Shown here: positions 1 to 10,681 of the stretch, piece after piece
How the letters are laid out: every line of letters starts with the position of its first letter
Numbering within the stretch: position 1 is the stretch's first letter
From: Silene conica
Lineage: Eukaryota > Streptophyta > Magnoliopsida > Caryophyllales > Caryophyllaceae
Direction: 5' to 3'
Length of the DNA stretch: 64,000 nucleotides
NCBI GenBank assembly: GCA_029255685.2
Contig: CM055313.2
Span: 21,615,079-21,679,078 of the forward strand
Made by a program: the position numbers and the translations under genes
Notes under the pieces: model-generated
What the model was told of the DNA's origin: nothing
The model's database searches: none
Seen by the model: the letters and a program-made list of their open reading frames with translations, nothing else

Positions 1-150
1 CACTTCATGGTTTTTTAGGGGTTTTGAGGTTGTCAGGGTTCGAACTCGTGACCTTCGGTCACACTGGCTCTGATACCATGATAGATGAACCATCTCAACC
101 AAAACCTTAAGGTTATGGTTGAGGCCCAACTATTATTAATATTCCTAATA
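1..150 (-). mobile_element. Miniature LTR retrotransposon (SMART/TRIM-like), partial copy
   Basis: Reverse-orientation copy cut by the left edge. The 72-bp LTR is at 79-150. Directly beside it, at 67-78, is the complement of the initiator-tRNA-Met primer binding site (TGGTATCAGAGC on the minus strand). The start of the internal region fills 1-66. LTR and primer site match the copies at 740-1040 and 5422-5747. It lies just 3' of the last kinesin exon in the window, so probably inside the next intron. It has no coding capacity. Confidence 0.8.
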
Positions 151-281
151 CTTATATTCATTACTGAAATAAAGCTAACATTTGACCAAAATGAAAAAAA
201 GAAATGACAAAAGTGGTGGTCTTAGGATTTGAACTCGCCATGAAGAACTAAACAACAGAAGAGGGGAAAGGAAAAAAGAAC

Positions 282-3200
282 CTGGAAACCAATGTTTGAG
301 GACGTCCACCTTCTGTAGAGTGTTTACCCTGAGAAAATGTATCCTTGAGGAAAGTTAGCCTCCTTAGCTCGACCTCTAAGTAAATGGAATCATTAGCGTC
401 ACCATTAAAGAGAAGGAAGAAATAAGTTCTGTGAACCAAAGGAACGTTGCAAGTTTGCCAAAGCTCGATTATTGCTTTCTGAAGCTTTTCAAATTGCAGA
501 CTCCAGTCCAAGGCAGTATAACTATCAGTCATAGTATCCAATCCCGCCTCTCTCAAGGTCTTTCTCAACTCATCAAACGCCTAGCAAATCATTAGACGTT
601 GGTCAGTCTCAATTTATTAAGCTAATAATCTATCAAAATAATCATTCTTTGAACGAATTCAGGTAAACGCCGTTTAAGACCCTTTAATTTCATACACTAA
701 TGTGAGGTGCATCATTCTCACAGATACAAAGGTACTCATTATTAGGAATATTAATAATAGTTGGGCCTCAACCATCACCTTAAGGTTTTGGTTGAGATGG
801 TTCATCTATCATGGTATCAGAGCCAGTGTGACCGAAGGTCACGGGTTCGAAACCTGGCGACCTCAAAACCCCTCGAAAACTCACGAAATGGAAACCCAGC
901 ACACGGTATGGGGGGCCTGTGCAAACTAACCACTCTTCAAGCCCAATGGGCATTCGAGTGAGGGAGCGTATTGGGAATATTAATAATAGTTGGGTCTCAA
1001 CCATCAACTTAAGGGTTTGGTTGAGACGGTTCATCTAATACTCATGACAGTTTTTTCAGCATAAATTTCTTTATATGTAAGATTCCAACAATCTCCACTG
1101 ACCTGATCATCTCCAAGTTGCTTCTCATATTGAAGCTTAGCACTGTTGAGGCCGGCAACAAAATTATGAACACTAGGAATCTCCACGTCATTCATATGCT
1201 TACTGCTGTGTGATCTTGAGTCATCGACAAAATTAGTCTCAGTAGATGATTGAGAACCATTGCGTGACAGCTTTCCAGCATCGACACCATAATCCAACGA
1301 AGCAAATGGTCTAAACCCTTCTGGCCTGCCTGTAAAATCAGTCTCAACTTCATTAGGAGGAGTTCTCTCAGAAAACTCTTCCTTTCCAGAAAAGCCGTTC
1401 CTGTGATCTGCTCTAGACGTTTTAGCAAACATCTGGGTCTTGGAACTTGATGCATCATCCCACGAGGGATTGTCAGGGTCATTGACAAGGGTATCAATGG
1501 ACCTCTGCACATCCTGGATTCTTTGTCCCAAGTTACCATTTGAGAAACCATTTTGATGACTGTTGGCTCCTGTGCTGCCATGATTAGCTACGTTTCCATT
1601 TCTAAACACATATGGTGACGGATGTGAGTGTAACCTCCGACTAGCTCCATATCCTTCAGTTTCAATACATTGGACTTCTTTACACTGATCATCAGATTCA
1701 AAGTCATCAACCTCGTCTCTATTTAGGTCACCATTCGCATAGTGGTGTCCGTTGACAGTTGACTCCAATGCTGAATCTTCATCTTCCCATTTATCCTGTG
1801 CTTTCCACTGGGGAGGATTTTTAGTTCGTTCCTGATTTCAGCAAGATGACAACTCAGCAATTGAAGTAGCATTTTTCGGTTTCTTTTCATTTTGAATATC
1901 TACTATATAATGTTAATTAATTAAGATAATGATGTGTCAGGTGTTCCTAACATGGCTTGTAGACTTCATATTAGGCACCCAGTGAGAATAACATCAGCTG
2001 TATTCAGGGGCGAACCCACCTAGTAGCAAGGGGTGGCGGACGCTACCCCAAACTTTAAAAAATTGGTTTAAAAGACGGATTTTTGCTACCCAAATATTGA
2101 TAAATAGTAGATAATTAAATGTTATCCCAATAAATTTACAGTAAATATCTTGTGGTTCAATGGTAAAGCCTTTATATAACCATCTTGTGGTCGTGGGTTC
2201 AAATCCCAGACATTCAATCCTGGGCTCGCCCCTGGCTCTATTGCAATTAGACGAGGGTTGTCAGCCCCAACATAGGATTGCTTTTGTGCCACATTAGAAG
2301 TCTGGTTTAACTATCCGACTGTGTTTCAACTTTCGACCTTCCGCGCCTCTACCACTAGTACTACTGACAATTACACAAAAGAAAAGTTTTCTTTATACCT
2401 CTTCTGCAGGTGATTGATCATTCCCAATTATCTGCAACAAATCCTCAACTCGCGATTGAGCTAGATTTCGTTGTTTACTCAACACTCTGATCTCCTTTTC
2501 CATCTGTACACAAGAAATACATGCTTAGCAGTTTCCATAATGTACTCCCTCAGCAAAGCAGTGACATGTAGATGAGCTTCTCAAAATGACCACCGACAGT
2601 AATCAGAGTACAGATAATACACAATCAATCATAATGGTTATTCTACATAAAACAGAAATCAATAATTAGCAGGAATTGTGATCAGAACACCAAGATGCTT
2701 ACAGAGAAACCTAATACCTTCTCAATTTGAAGATCTTTCTTTTTGAGTATTACAGAACAATTGCAAGATGATGATGTGGGAGCCGGAGTTCTTAACTCGC
2801 TCTCCAATCTAGCCAACTCCTTTTGCAAGTGTTTCACCAAGGCTTTGTCAGACATGACAACGTTCACCTGTGCATTTGTAGTCACCTCTTTAGCACAGCT
2901 GGCAAATAACAAAGTGTTCCTCGACTGCTCCACATGGGTACGTGCAGGACTCAGCGTGCATATGATGGTAGTTCTAGCATTGCCCCCCAAGCATGGTTGC
3001 AGGATGCGAGTTAGCTTAGAGTCTCTATAATTGATGTGTCCTTGTCTTCCTTTGCTGCAACAAGCCAATGCATCATGTGTGAGCACAAATGTTTCATCTA
3101 TGACATAGTTATTATACTACCTATGTCCCAAGTTTATTATCCCGTTTGACTATGTTGGTCAATCTTTACCACTAATCTCATGTTCAAAACTCAAGAGACT

Positions 3201-6129
3201 ACGATGTTAGTAGGTGTCCACAAATTGTTCCCGTTTATAGTAATTTTCTATCTTAAAAGTTTTCAAAATGTTTTAGTACCTGGAAAAATTGAAATGTATC
3301 GAGGCGTATTATCGAAGGATCGGGTTAAGATTCTACTTTAAAAAAATTGAGACAAGTTGAATCGTAAGATCCTACAAAATTAAGATCTTATTTAAGATCG
3401 GGACTGGTCACCACTTTTTGAATTGTCGAATCGTAAGATCCTACGATCTGGATCGGAAGTTTAACAAAAATGCTTAACATTTTGAAAAGTTAACTATCGT
3501 AAATTACAAGTATCAGTTAAAGTTGGCACCTTTGACCAACAAAATCAAATGCGGAAAACATCAATGGAATGGAGGACTATAAAACAGTTCTTCTCTGATG
3601 ACAAAGTCCAAACAAAAACAATTATATATACTGGAATCAATGAGTCATCCAGAAATGCTGCAGGCCAGAGCAAGTTAAGTATGAAACTGAAAGCAACATT
3701 TTTCACATGCAGACATGTAGAGATTCGTAAAGAAATATCAGAAACCAGGTCAAGAAAAGAGAGATAATGACTCGGGAACAGATAACAAAATTCAGGAAGA
3801 ACCTTAGTTTACGTATGACATTTCCTAGTGTTAGCAAACTTCGATTTATATGGCAACCTTCTTTCAACCGTGTGCCAGCTGAATTTGCCTGAGATGCACG
3901 CTCACTTCCAGCTAGATCAATAAAAAACTGTAGACAAAATGAAAATAACATTACTGTAACTACGAGTAATTTTAAGCAGAGTACCAACGGACTCTTTGTC
4001 CACGTTGCTACAGCCTCATAGATTTATGTTTCAAATGGAATAGATCCTTACCACACTAGCTGAAAGGGTACTTGAGTTTCCCTTGCCTATGAACTCACGG
4101 GCAGAGCTTTCGATTGTCTGAGGATCATCACAAGAAGATCAATGTGCATGTTGCAGTTTTTCTCTATATATACACAAAAGAAGGGGAGCCTTGGCGCACC
4201 GGTTAAGGTGTTGCTTTGTGACCGTGAGGTCACGGGTTCAAGCCCTGGGAGCGGCCTCTTAAAGCTTGCCCCCATTACACCCTTGTGGTGGGGCCCTTCC
4301 CCGGACCCTCGCCTAGCGGGGATGTCATCGTGCACCGGGCTGCCCTTTTTTATACACAAAAGAAAGGGGGTAAAATATTCCACAATGAAAGGGAGAGCGT
4401 ATTTGTTACCAGTTTAAGGATTTGATGAGATCTTGAGCTCTGTTCATTCAGGGATGTCTCTCCTATCTTTCTTTGAGCTGCGATGTTGTGATAGAAAATG
4501 AACATGAAAAATCCGATGACAAACATCCAAGAATGAAAGTATATTCTAAGTCAAAAGAAATTACTACATCATACGGAGTATCATTTACCTTCACAGATCG
4601 AGAGTAGCTTCCTTAGATGGTTTCGATCATCTAGCTTCTCCTCGATCAATTTTTCCACTGTAGTTCCTCTCTGATGCAATATAGTACATTAGCCACTTCG
4701 CAAATTCACTACACGTGATTTGTGTCCAGTTTTTTTTCTTCCTTTTTTGAGTTTATTTATGTTTATTTACCTCAGGATCATCCATTAACCTTAGAGGAGT
4801 AGTGTCATTGCTGAGAAGGTCCCTCACATTTTCATTGTAGATCTCCATTGCAGAAAATTTTAGAGCAAATGCTCTCTCTTCGTGCTAGAAATCAATATAA
4901 GTATGTTTAGCAACTGCATCTCTTACTAACATATCAAAATTCAAGATACGAGGATTTTAATTACCCTTTGTATATAGTCATAAATGTCTCCCACTGTATA
5001 CTCAGTAATTGCACTCATAGTGTATGTTTTTCCACTGCTGGTCTGCCCATAAGCGAAAATGCTCGCTGATATAAACAAGTGTCATTCAGAAACTATATAT
5101 AATTAAAAACCTGAGAAATATATAGTCTATCACTGGTGGAAGCAAAAAAGATGGATTATTTACTTACAATTAATACCACTTACTACCGAAAGAGCAATTT
5201 CTTTTGTTCCCTCATCATACACTTGTTTGGAGGAGCAGTCGCCTGAAAATACTCTGTCTAACACCATAGAGATTAAAGGGTAAAACACGTAAGACTTCAC
5301 TTTCATCTGAGACTATGAGCAGATATATTATCACTTATGAACAAGTCCTCCTAAGAACAGCCAGTTTTGATTAGTTTACAACCATACAAGAACGTTTACA
5401 ACGGAGTAAGTCCTTCTAACATAATAGGAATATTAATAATAGTTGGGTCTCAACCATCACCTTAAGGTTTTGGTTGAGATGGTTCATCTATCATGGTATC
5501 AGAGTCAGTGTGACCGTAGGTCAAGGGTTCGAAGCCTGGCAACCTCAAAAACTCACGAAGTGAAAACCCAGCACACGGTATGGGAACTCACGAAGTGGAA
5601 ACCCAGCACACGGTATGGGGAACCTGTGCAAACTAACCACTCTTCAAGCCCAACGGGCATTTGAGTGAGGGAGCGTAATAGGAATATTAATAATAGTTGA
5701 GCCTCAACCATCACCTTAAGGTTTTGGTTGAGATGGTTCATCTATCATAATGATAAAATCAAATTCCAATATACACAGAGAAACATAAAATTATACAAGA
5801 TGGTCTTATTTGTGAGATTAATACACCATATTAATACATGAGACGAATACATAAGTGGATGAGAATCAGCAGGCAGAATGAAAAGACACTCATACACTCG
5901 TACTTGAATTTTACTTACCATATGAGTAGGCGGTGGGGAGTCCAGACCGTTCCTGAAGACTATTTCTGTACAAGATGGTACTGTTGTTGATACATTCCCA
6001 ATCCGCAACTTCATTCTTAGTGATCTCCTTCTCGTTCAACGGTCTCAACCTCACCAAAACTAATATCTTCTCCTCTCTTCCAGCCATTGTACCTTGCCTC
6101 TTCAACTCCTCGTCAGCAATGGCCCCCAT
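282..6129 (-). CDS. KIN7: Kinesin-7 motor protein (KIN-7E/F-like, NACK-type), 3'-partial
   Basis: Plus-end-directed microtubule motor family; NACK-type members act in the cytokinetic phragmoplast, but the role of this paralogue is not known. Twelve exons can be joined in frame with GT/AG junctions: 6129-5919, 5257-5168, 5065-4965, 4884-4771, 4670-4589, 4477-4410, 4117-4052, 3927-3803, 3054-2718, 2503-2399, 1831-1103 and 580-282. They give 775 codons plus 2 bases; family members run about 830-1050 residues, so the last exon(s) lie left of base 1. The start is MGAIADEEL, as in Arabidopsis KIN-7E/F. The motor covers about residues 20-355, with P-loop GQTSSGKT (107-114), switch I NEQSSRSH (210-217) and switch II DLAGSE (248-253). 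A coiled coil lies near 385-430, followed by a Ser/Asn-rich linker (exon 11). The start of the NACK_C (DUF3490) domain ([11 protein letters not shown]) is in exon 12. All motor motifs are intact. One oddity is Phe-Phe-Ile-Asp before switch II where relatives have Asn-Phe-Ile-Asp. Confidence 0.93.
740..1040 (+). mobile_element. Miniature LTR retrotransposon (SMART/TRIM-like), complete 301 bp
   Basis: Two 72-bp LTRs at 740-811 and 969-1040 flank a 157-bp internal region. The primer binding site TGGTATCAGAGC (812-823) abuts the 5' LTR. A purine-rich GTGAGGGAGCG precedes the 3' LTR. The 5-bp target duplication CTCAT is at 735-739 and 1041-1045. There is no ORF, so it would need gag-pol supplied in trans. 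It lies in kinesin intron 11 (581-1102), antisense to the gene. Confidence 0.85.
2005..2234. mobile_element. hAT-like MITE in kinesin intron 10
   Basis: Terminal inverted repeats CAGGGGCGAACCC and CAGGGGCGAGCCC. The flanks GCTGTATT (1997-2004) and GCTCTATT (2235-2242) form an 8-bp target duplication with one mismatch, the length typical of hAT elements. The interior contains a short tRNA-like stretch (about 2155-2212: a CAATGGTAAAGCC segment, then GTGGGTTCAAATCCC). It is 230 bp and non-coding. Confidence 0.7.
3117..3577. mobile_element. Degenerate Stowaway-like repeat in kinesin intron 8
   Basis: The ends can be aligned as imperfect inverted repeats. The inner part TGTTGGTCAA near 3153 is mirrored near 3540, and the sequence is bordered by TA dinucleotides. 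The interior has two copies of a GAATCGTAAGATCCTAC segment. The diverged termini make family assignment uncertain. Intron 8 spans 3055-3802. Confidence 0.45.
4183..4350 (+). mobile_element. Au-type SINE in kinesin intron 6
   Basis: A 168-bp element with a tRNA-like head: A box near TGGCGCACCGGTTAAGG (4191-4207) and B box near GGTCACGGGTTCAAGCC (4229-4245). The body contains CCCTTCCCCGGACCC and GTGCACCGGGCTGCCC, then a short T tail. This matches the plant Au SINE consensus as remembered. A perfect 14-bp target duplication (TATACACAAAAGAA) is at 4169-4182 and 4351-4364. It is antisense to the kinesin and does not touch either splice site (exons end at 4410 and 4117). Confidence 0.93.
5422..5747 (+). 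mobile_element. Miniature LTR retrotransposon (SMART/TRIM-like), 326 bp with internal duplication
   Basis: 72-bp LTRs at 5422-5493 and 5676-5747, with the primer binding site TGGTATCAGAG directly after the 5' LTR. The internal region is 25 bp longer than in the 740-1040 copy because a segment containing AACCCAGCACACGGTATGGG is tandemly repeated (about 5550-5620). The 5-bp flanks (TAACA, TAATG) match only partly. It lies in kinesin intron 1 (5258-5918). Confidence 0.83.
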
Positions 6130-7575
6130 TCAACACCAGAAGCTGTACAAATTTTCCATAGAACAAACACATAAGAGATAAACTCCAACAATCACTCACT
6201 GTGATGACTAATCAAATGTCATCCACTTAACTCGCTTTATTTGTTAAAACAATCATCAGCAAAGAAATTAAACAAACAACAAGATTACACCAGCATTATA
6301 ATCATGAGATTAGTTACTGATTATTACTTTTATGGCTTAATCTTTGCACTAAAGCTTCCAACTAAAAAAACCAACCATTGATTAACATTCTAAAGCATAC
6401 ATTACCCTTTATCTGTACGACGCGATACTTACATCTCAAGCAAATTAAAATAGTGAAGTATAAAGCAACCCATACACAAGAAAAGCTGAAGCAATCAATT
6501 ATATGAATTATTCAATTACACCCCTTTATCTTTCCCACTAAAACCGTCTCTCTTCCTCAAAAATCCTATCTTTTTAAGGTTTTTGGTGGATATTCCCGTG
6601 AACACATTTATGTTCTTTTGTATCCTCCTCAACACCTTCATTTTCAACTCATCAATTTCCTCGGATTCTACTGTAAATATTCCCTCACACCCACCAAAAA
6701 AATATCCATTTTAATCATTAATGTGACACCAAATTAGGTATTTCGACAAATTTTCGATGTTGACAGGTTTCGAACCTTGGCATTCAGTGCTGGATCTACA
6801 GGGTTCCTAGCTCAAATTTTCTATTTTTTTCTAGTAGTTTGCCCCCAGCCAAAAACCCTGGTTCCAGACAGTTGGCATTGATCATATACTACTTACCCTC
6901 TAAATTCTAATCGAATGTCGCCATGTCGGTACCAGTTAAGCTAGTCGACATCTGTATTCATCGTAATTGTGACTCATGCATGATGGATCATACATTGTAA
7001 AATACTATATAAAATACAAAAATATGAATAAAACAGGGAAAAATTATCCAGAAATCAACATAAAAATAATATTTTTATATGGAATAATGATCAAACTAAA
7101 TAACGAATCACAAATTTAAGAAATAACAAGAACAAAACAAAATGCCATTAATTTCATAAACAAACAAAAAAATGTAAATGTGTGATTACCTCCTCAAAAA
7201 CTGCTGAAATCACCTTGACTTCTACAAACTTGAGTCACAAATATTCAATAAAAAAACGGTAACAAAAATAATATTATCAGATTATTAAAATACTTAAATA
7301 CCCTTAATTTAATTAAATTACATTGCCAATTTTTTGGAAATATCTGAAAAATAACACTGAAAATATTGCAAGTTTTTTTTTGTTTTTACTTTTTTGTTCA
7401 GTTGTTAAGTCATAACCCCCAAACCCAAGACAAACCCCCGTAAAGACGTAAGTTATTATTTTATGAGCTTCAAAAAAATTAATATAAAGAAATAGCCGGC
7501 CTAAAAAGTAGATATAATTATTAAATTTGTGATACTCTATTCGTTCCGTTCTGATCATCTGTTTATCTCTTATAT
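6130..7575. promoter_or_regulatory. Kinesin 5' flank with possible leader intron
   Basis: On the minus strand, TTTGTACAG stands 13 bases before the ATG and looks like a splice acceptor. Near 7188-7190 a GAGGAG followed by GTAATC looks like a donor, so a non-coding first exon just above 7190 with a leader intron of about 1 kb is possible. The region is AT-rich, without convincing ORFs. No clear mitosis-specific activator element was found in it, although such sites are known for NACK-type kinesin genes. Confidence 0.3.
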
Positions 7576-7771
7576 TAGTAAGTCTTGCTTGCGACGGGTT
7601 ACCATTTGTAACGGATATTTTGTAAGGTAAAATGGATACAAAATGAGTTAGTGGAGAAAGGGGACCACATGAATAGTGTGGGAAAGAGAGAAGAAGTGGA
7701 TATTTTGTGAGAGGAAACGGTATCCGTCACAAACTTGCGACGGATAGTGTCGTTGCAAATAAGAATTTGTG
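7576..7771 (+). mobile_element. 196-bp MULE-type MITE, copy 1
   Basis: Starts TAGTAAGTCTTGCTTGCGACGG and ends near CAAATAAGAATTTGTG; the termini are imperfect inverted repeats. The 9-bp target duplication CTCTTATAT is at 7567-7575 and 7772-7780, a length typical of Mutator-like elements. Same family as 8870, 9219, 12485 and 58552. Confidence 0.8.
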
Positions 7772-7813
7772 CTCTTATATACTTTTGGTTTGGTACAAAG
7801 ATCGATGAATATA

Positions 7814-8071
7814 CTTTATCCGTTCGAATTAACACTACATGTTTCTATTTTGTATACTATTTACAAGTGAACATTTAATCTCAATTTTCTCCTAATACGT
7901 AGGAGAAAATATATTTATGTGGGGTTTTGTTTGATTCGTCTCTACGAGTGCATTTAAAATATCTAACCTTTATAATTTTTGCAAATACGTAGCTAAACAT
8001 ATTTAGCACGTAAAACGTGTATTGACAAACGTGAAAAAACAAACATGCAGTGTGGATTCGAACGGAGGAAG
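7814..8071. mobile_element. Stowaway-like MITE
   Basis: Terminal inverted repeats CTTTATCCGTTCGAATTAAC and CTTCCTCCGTTCGAATCC (right end read on the other strand), flanked by TA at 7812-7813 and 8072-8073. 258 bp, AT-rich, non-coding. It lies 42 bp from the MITE at 7576. Confidence 0.7.
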
Positions 8072-8261
8072 TATTAAATGGGAAATGACACTAAATTGAC
8101 ACTTTTTAAAATAAATACTCCGTTCTGATAGTGTCCCTCTCACAAAATGCAAGTGGGACGGCCTATTAAATGCTATAATTACCCTCACTTGTCCTCACAC
8201 TTGTGACGTTGTGAAGGGATATTATTCGTCTTCATTTTGTGACGGATAGCATACGTCCCAT

Positions 8262-8556
8262 CAAGACTTTTTGTTCTAAATAAGAGTCCCGGTTGGATTT
8301 TGGCACAAGATTTAATGAATTGAATTAAATAAGATAAAGTATTGTGTGGACGAAGAAGATTGGAGAGGGAAGGGAGGTATTATTGATTATTATTGGGAGT
8401 AAAATGGTTAAAATAAGTAGTGTTGTGAGGAGGAGTATTATCGTGAGTTAAACGGATTAAATAAGTATACGAGGTTACCAAAAATGGAGAATGGAACATT
8501 ATTGTGACCAGACGGAAATAGAAATTGAGACCTTTATTTAGAACCCAAATTCTGTT
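8262..8556. mobile_element. MITE-like inverted-repeat element
   Basis: The ends carry imperfect inverted repeats centred on TTGTTCTAAATAAGAGTC on the left and GACCTTTATTTAGAACCC on the right. Exact ends and target duplication could not be fixed. The piece at 8072-8261 contains another AT-rich stretch with CTCACAAAATGC and GTGACGGATAGC motifs that resembles the 196-bp MITE family. Confidence 0.42.
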
Positions 8557-8869
8557 TCAAACTAAGCATATTCGTTTGAAACAATAAGACGAGTCAAATA
8601 GCTACCACCTTGTATATAAGACAAAAACAAAATGTCTAGATATTAGCGAAAAAACGTGTCTTATCTATGCAAGTGGGTATATTTGACCCGTTTTAGTCTT
8701 AAAACGATTATATCCGTTTTAGAAGAGAATTATTGTATTTAGAATAGGTGGGAGTAGATAAAAGGTAAATAATTGACTGAAAAATTTAAAACAAAACAGG
8801 TAAATAAATAATTGAGCCAAATAGAATATAAAAATATGCAGTTTTGATTTTTGAAGGCGTGATAGGAAT

Positions 8870-9065
8870 CAGTCCGTTTTTCTTAAGACGGGTCACCATT
8901 TGTGACGGATATTTTGTGAGATAAAATGGATACAAAATGAGTTAGTGGAGAAATGGGACCACATGAATAGTGTCAGGGAGAGAAAAAAAGTGGGTATTTT
9001 GTGAGAGAAAACGGTATCCGTCACAAGCTTGCGACGGATAGTGCCGTTGCAAATAAGAATTTGTG
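8870..9065 (+). mobile_element. 196-bp MULE-type MITE, copy 2
   Basis: Same family and length as 7576-7771, ending CAAATAAGAATTTGTG. The 9-bp target duplication GATAGGAAT is at 8861-8869 and 9066-9074. The left end differs slightly from the other copies (CAGTCCGTTTTTC). Confidence 0.8.
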
Positions 9066-9218
9066 GATAGGAATAGATTGGGAAAAATGCACCGAAAACC
9101 AACTACCATCTGAAAAGCAAGTCTCCGTGATCAACTGATGAAGAGTGTTAGTTTGTTGGCTCGTTTGTGATTGACGTACTATATTTTGTGGAAATTTCCT
9201 GTTTTGCCATTTGATCTA

Positions 9219-9415
9219 TAGTAAGTCTTGCTTGTCACGGGTCACCATTTGTGACGGATATTTTGTGAGATAAAATGGATACAAAATGAGTTAGTGGAGA
9301 AAGGTGACCACCACATGAATAGTGTTGGAGAGAGAGAAAAAGTGGGTATTTTATGAGAGAGAACGGTATCCGTCACAAGCTTGCGACGTTGTGCCGATAC
9401 AAATAAGAATTTGTG
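9219..9415 (+). mobile_element. 197-bp MULE-type MITE, copy 3
   Basis: Same family. The flanks TTTGATCTA (9210-9218) and TTTGATTTA (9416-9424) form a 9-bp target duplication with one mismatch. It is only 153 bp from copy 2 but has its own target duplication, so it is an independent insertion. Confidence 0.78.
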
Positions 9416-9777
9416 TTTGATTTATTGCTATGGTGGGTCACTTGTGTTCGATACTCAATTGCTCATCGGGCTTCACTTAATTTGTTTGCATTTATGTTAA
9501 GTAAATAGTATTTTTAGTTTAGGTAACTTTTAATTTTGTTATTATTAAGGTATTAATTGATAAATAGTTAGTTTTGGACTTTTGGGTGATTAATTGAGAG
9601 TTTCGAGCTGGTTTTGATCATATGCATGGTTTATTTGGGCGAGGACATGTCAGATAATAATTATATAGAGTGTGGTCGGGACTTAGTAGATTTTGAAAAA
9701 TGTATTGTTCACATTCTTTTATTTGCGGGTCATCCTTTAAAGTGATAATCTCGTTCATCAACCCTTTTAATTTTGTA

Positions 9778-10061
9778 CTTCCTCCATTTATATACAACCT
9801 ACATATATTCCTTTTTCATCCATTCATATCAACTCTACCACTTTCCTAAAAAAAGAAAACAAAATGACTAGACTACCCTTATGGAAACCATTTATCTACA
9901 TAAAATGTCACTCCATGGCTCACCTATAATCCACCATCACACATTTAAATTAATAAAAAAATATCTTACACACTTACAAATGTACTTTTAATAGTTTTTT
10001 AATATATTTCTTAGTATTTGTGCAAAAAGTATATATGCGCTTTGGATATGAACGGAGGAAG
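9778..10061. mobile_element. Stowaway-like MITE
   Basis: Begins CTTCCTCCATTTATAT and ends in the inverse of CTTCCTCCGTTCATATCC; TA flanks at 9776-9777 and 10062-10063. 284 bp, non-coding. Confidence 0.7.
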
Positions 10062-10681
10062 TATGTGTTAGTGAATTTTATATTAGATTAAGTTCGTGTA
10101 AATTTGAATTATCTTGAATACTTTCAAAAAAAAAAATTCAATTCAAGTATCAAGTACATGGTGAGGTTGGATTGATTCAAATTATCTCATCAAATACAAA
10201 AATTATAAATATTACACAACTCAAAGACTTAAAATTCATATCTTTATTATATTTAAAATTGTATTTCCAACATACCTTATGTAAGAAACGAAACTCTTAT
10301 CAAGGTATTTAGGGAAACAACTTTTTAAAGTGCTTTATAATTCTTTTACTACAATATTAGTGTAGATCCCGTGCTACACAACGATGTTTTTTTAGAATCA
10401 ATTACTAAAGAGAGAGTCTCAATAAAATTACTTTCATAAATTAAATGTACGTTTTATTTAATGTTATAATGTACTAATATAATATTAGTAAGAGTTATAA
10501 AATAAAGAGAGTTACTATAGTCAAAAGTCATTTTAAATTAATTAGGGGACGTTTGGTTAGAGAAAGGGAAAAGGAAAAGAAATAAGAAAGGGTAAGAGAG
10601 GGAAAGGAAAGAGATTACCTAAAACTTAATTGGTTGTTTGGTTACATTAAGAAAGAGAATTAATGGTTCACTCACACCCAC

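Noticed and set aside
2140..2215. tRNA-like segment with CAATGGTAAAGCC and GGTTCAAATCC
   Set aside because: It cannot fold into a full cloverleaf with acceptor stem and lies inside a hAT-like MITE.
4190..4260. tRNA gene candidate from A and B boxes
   Set aside because: Belongs to the Au SINE, as shown by the SINE body and 14-bp target duplication.
6036..6046. Mitosis-specific activator-like TTCAACGGTCT
   Set aside because: It lies in coding exon 1 of the kinesin (Asn-Glu codons) rather than in the promoter.
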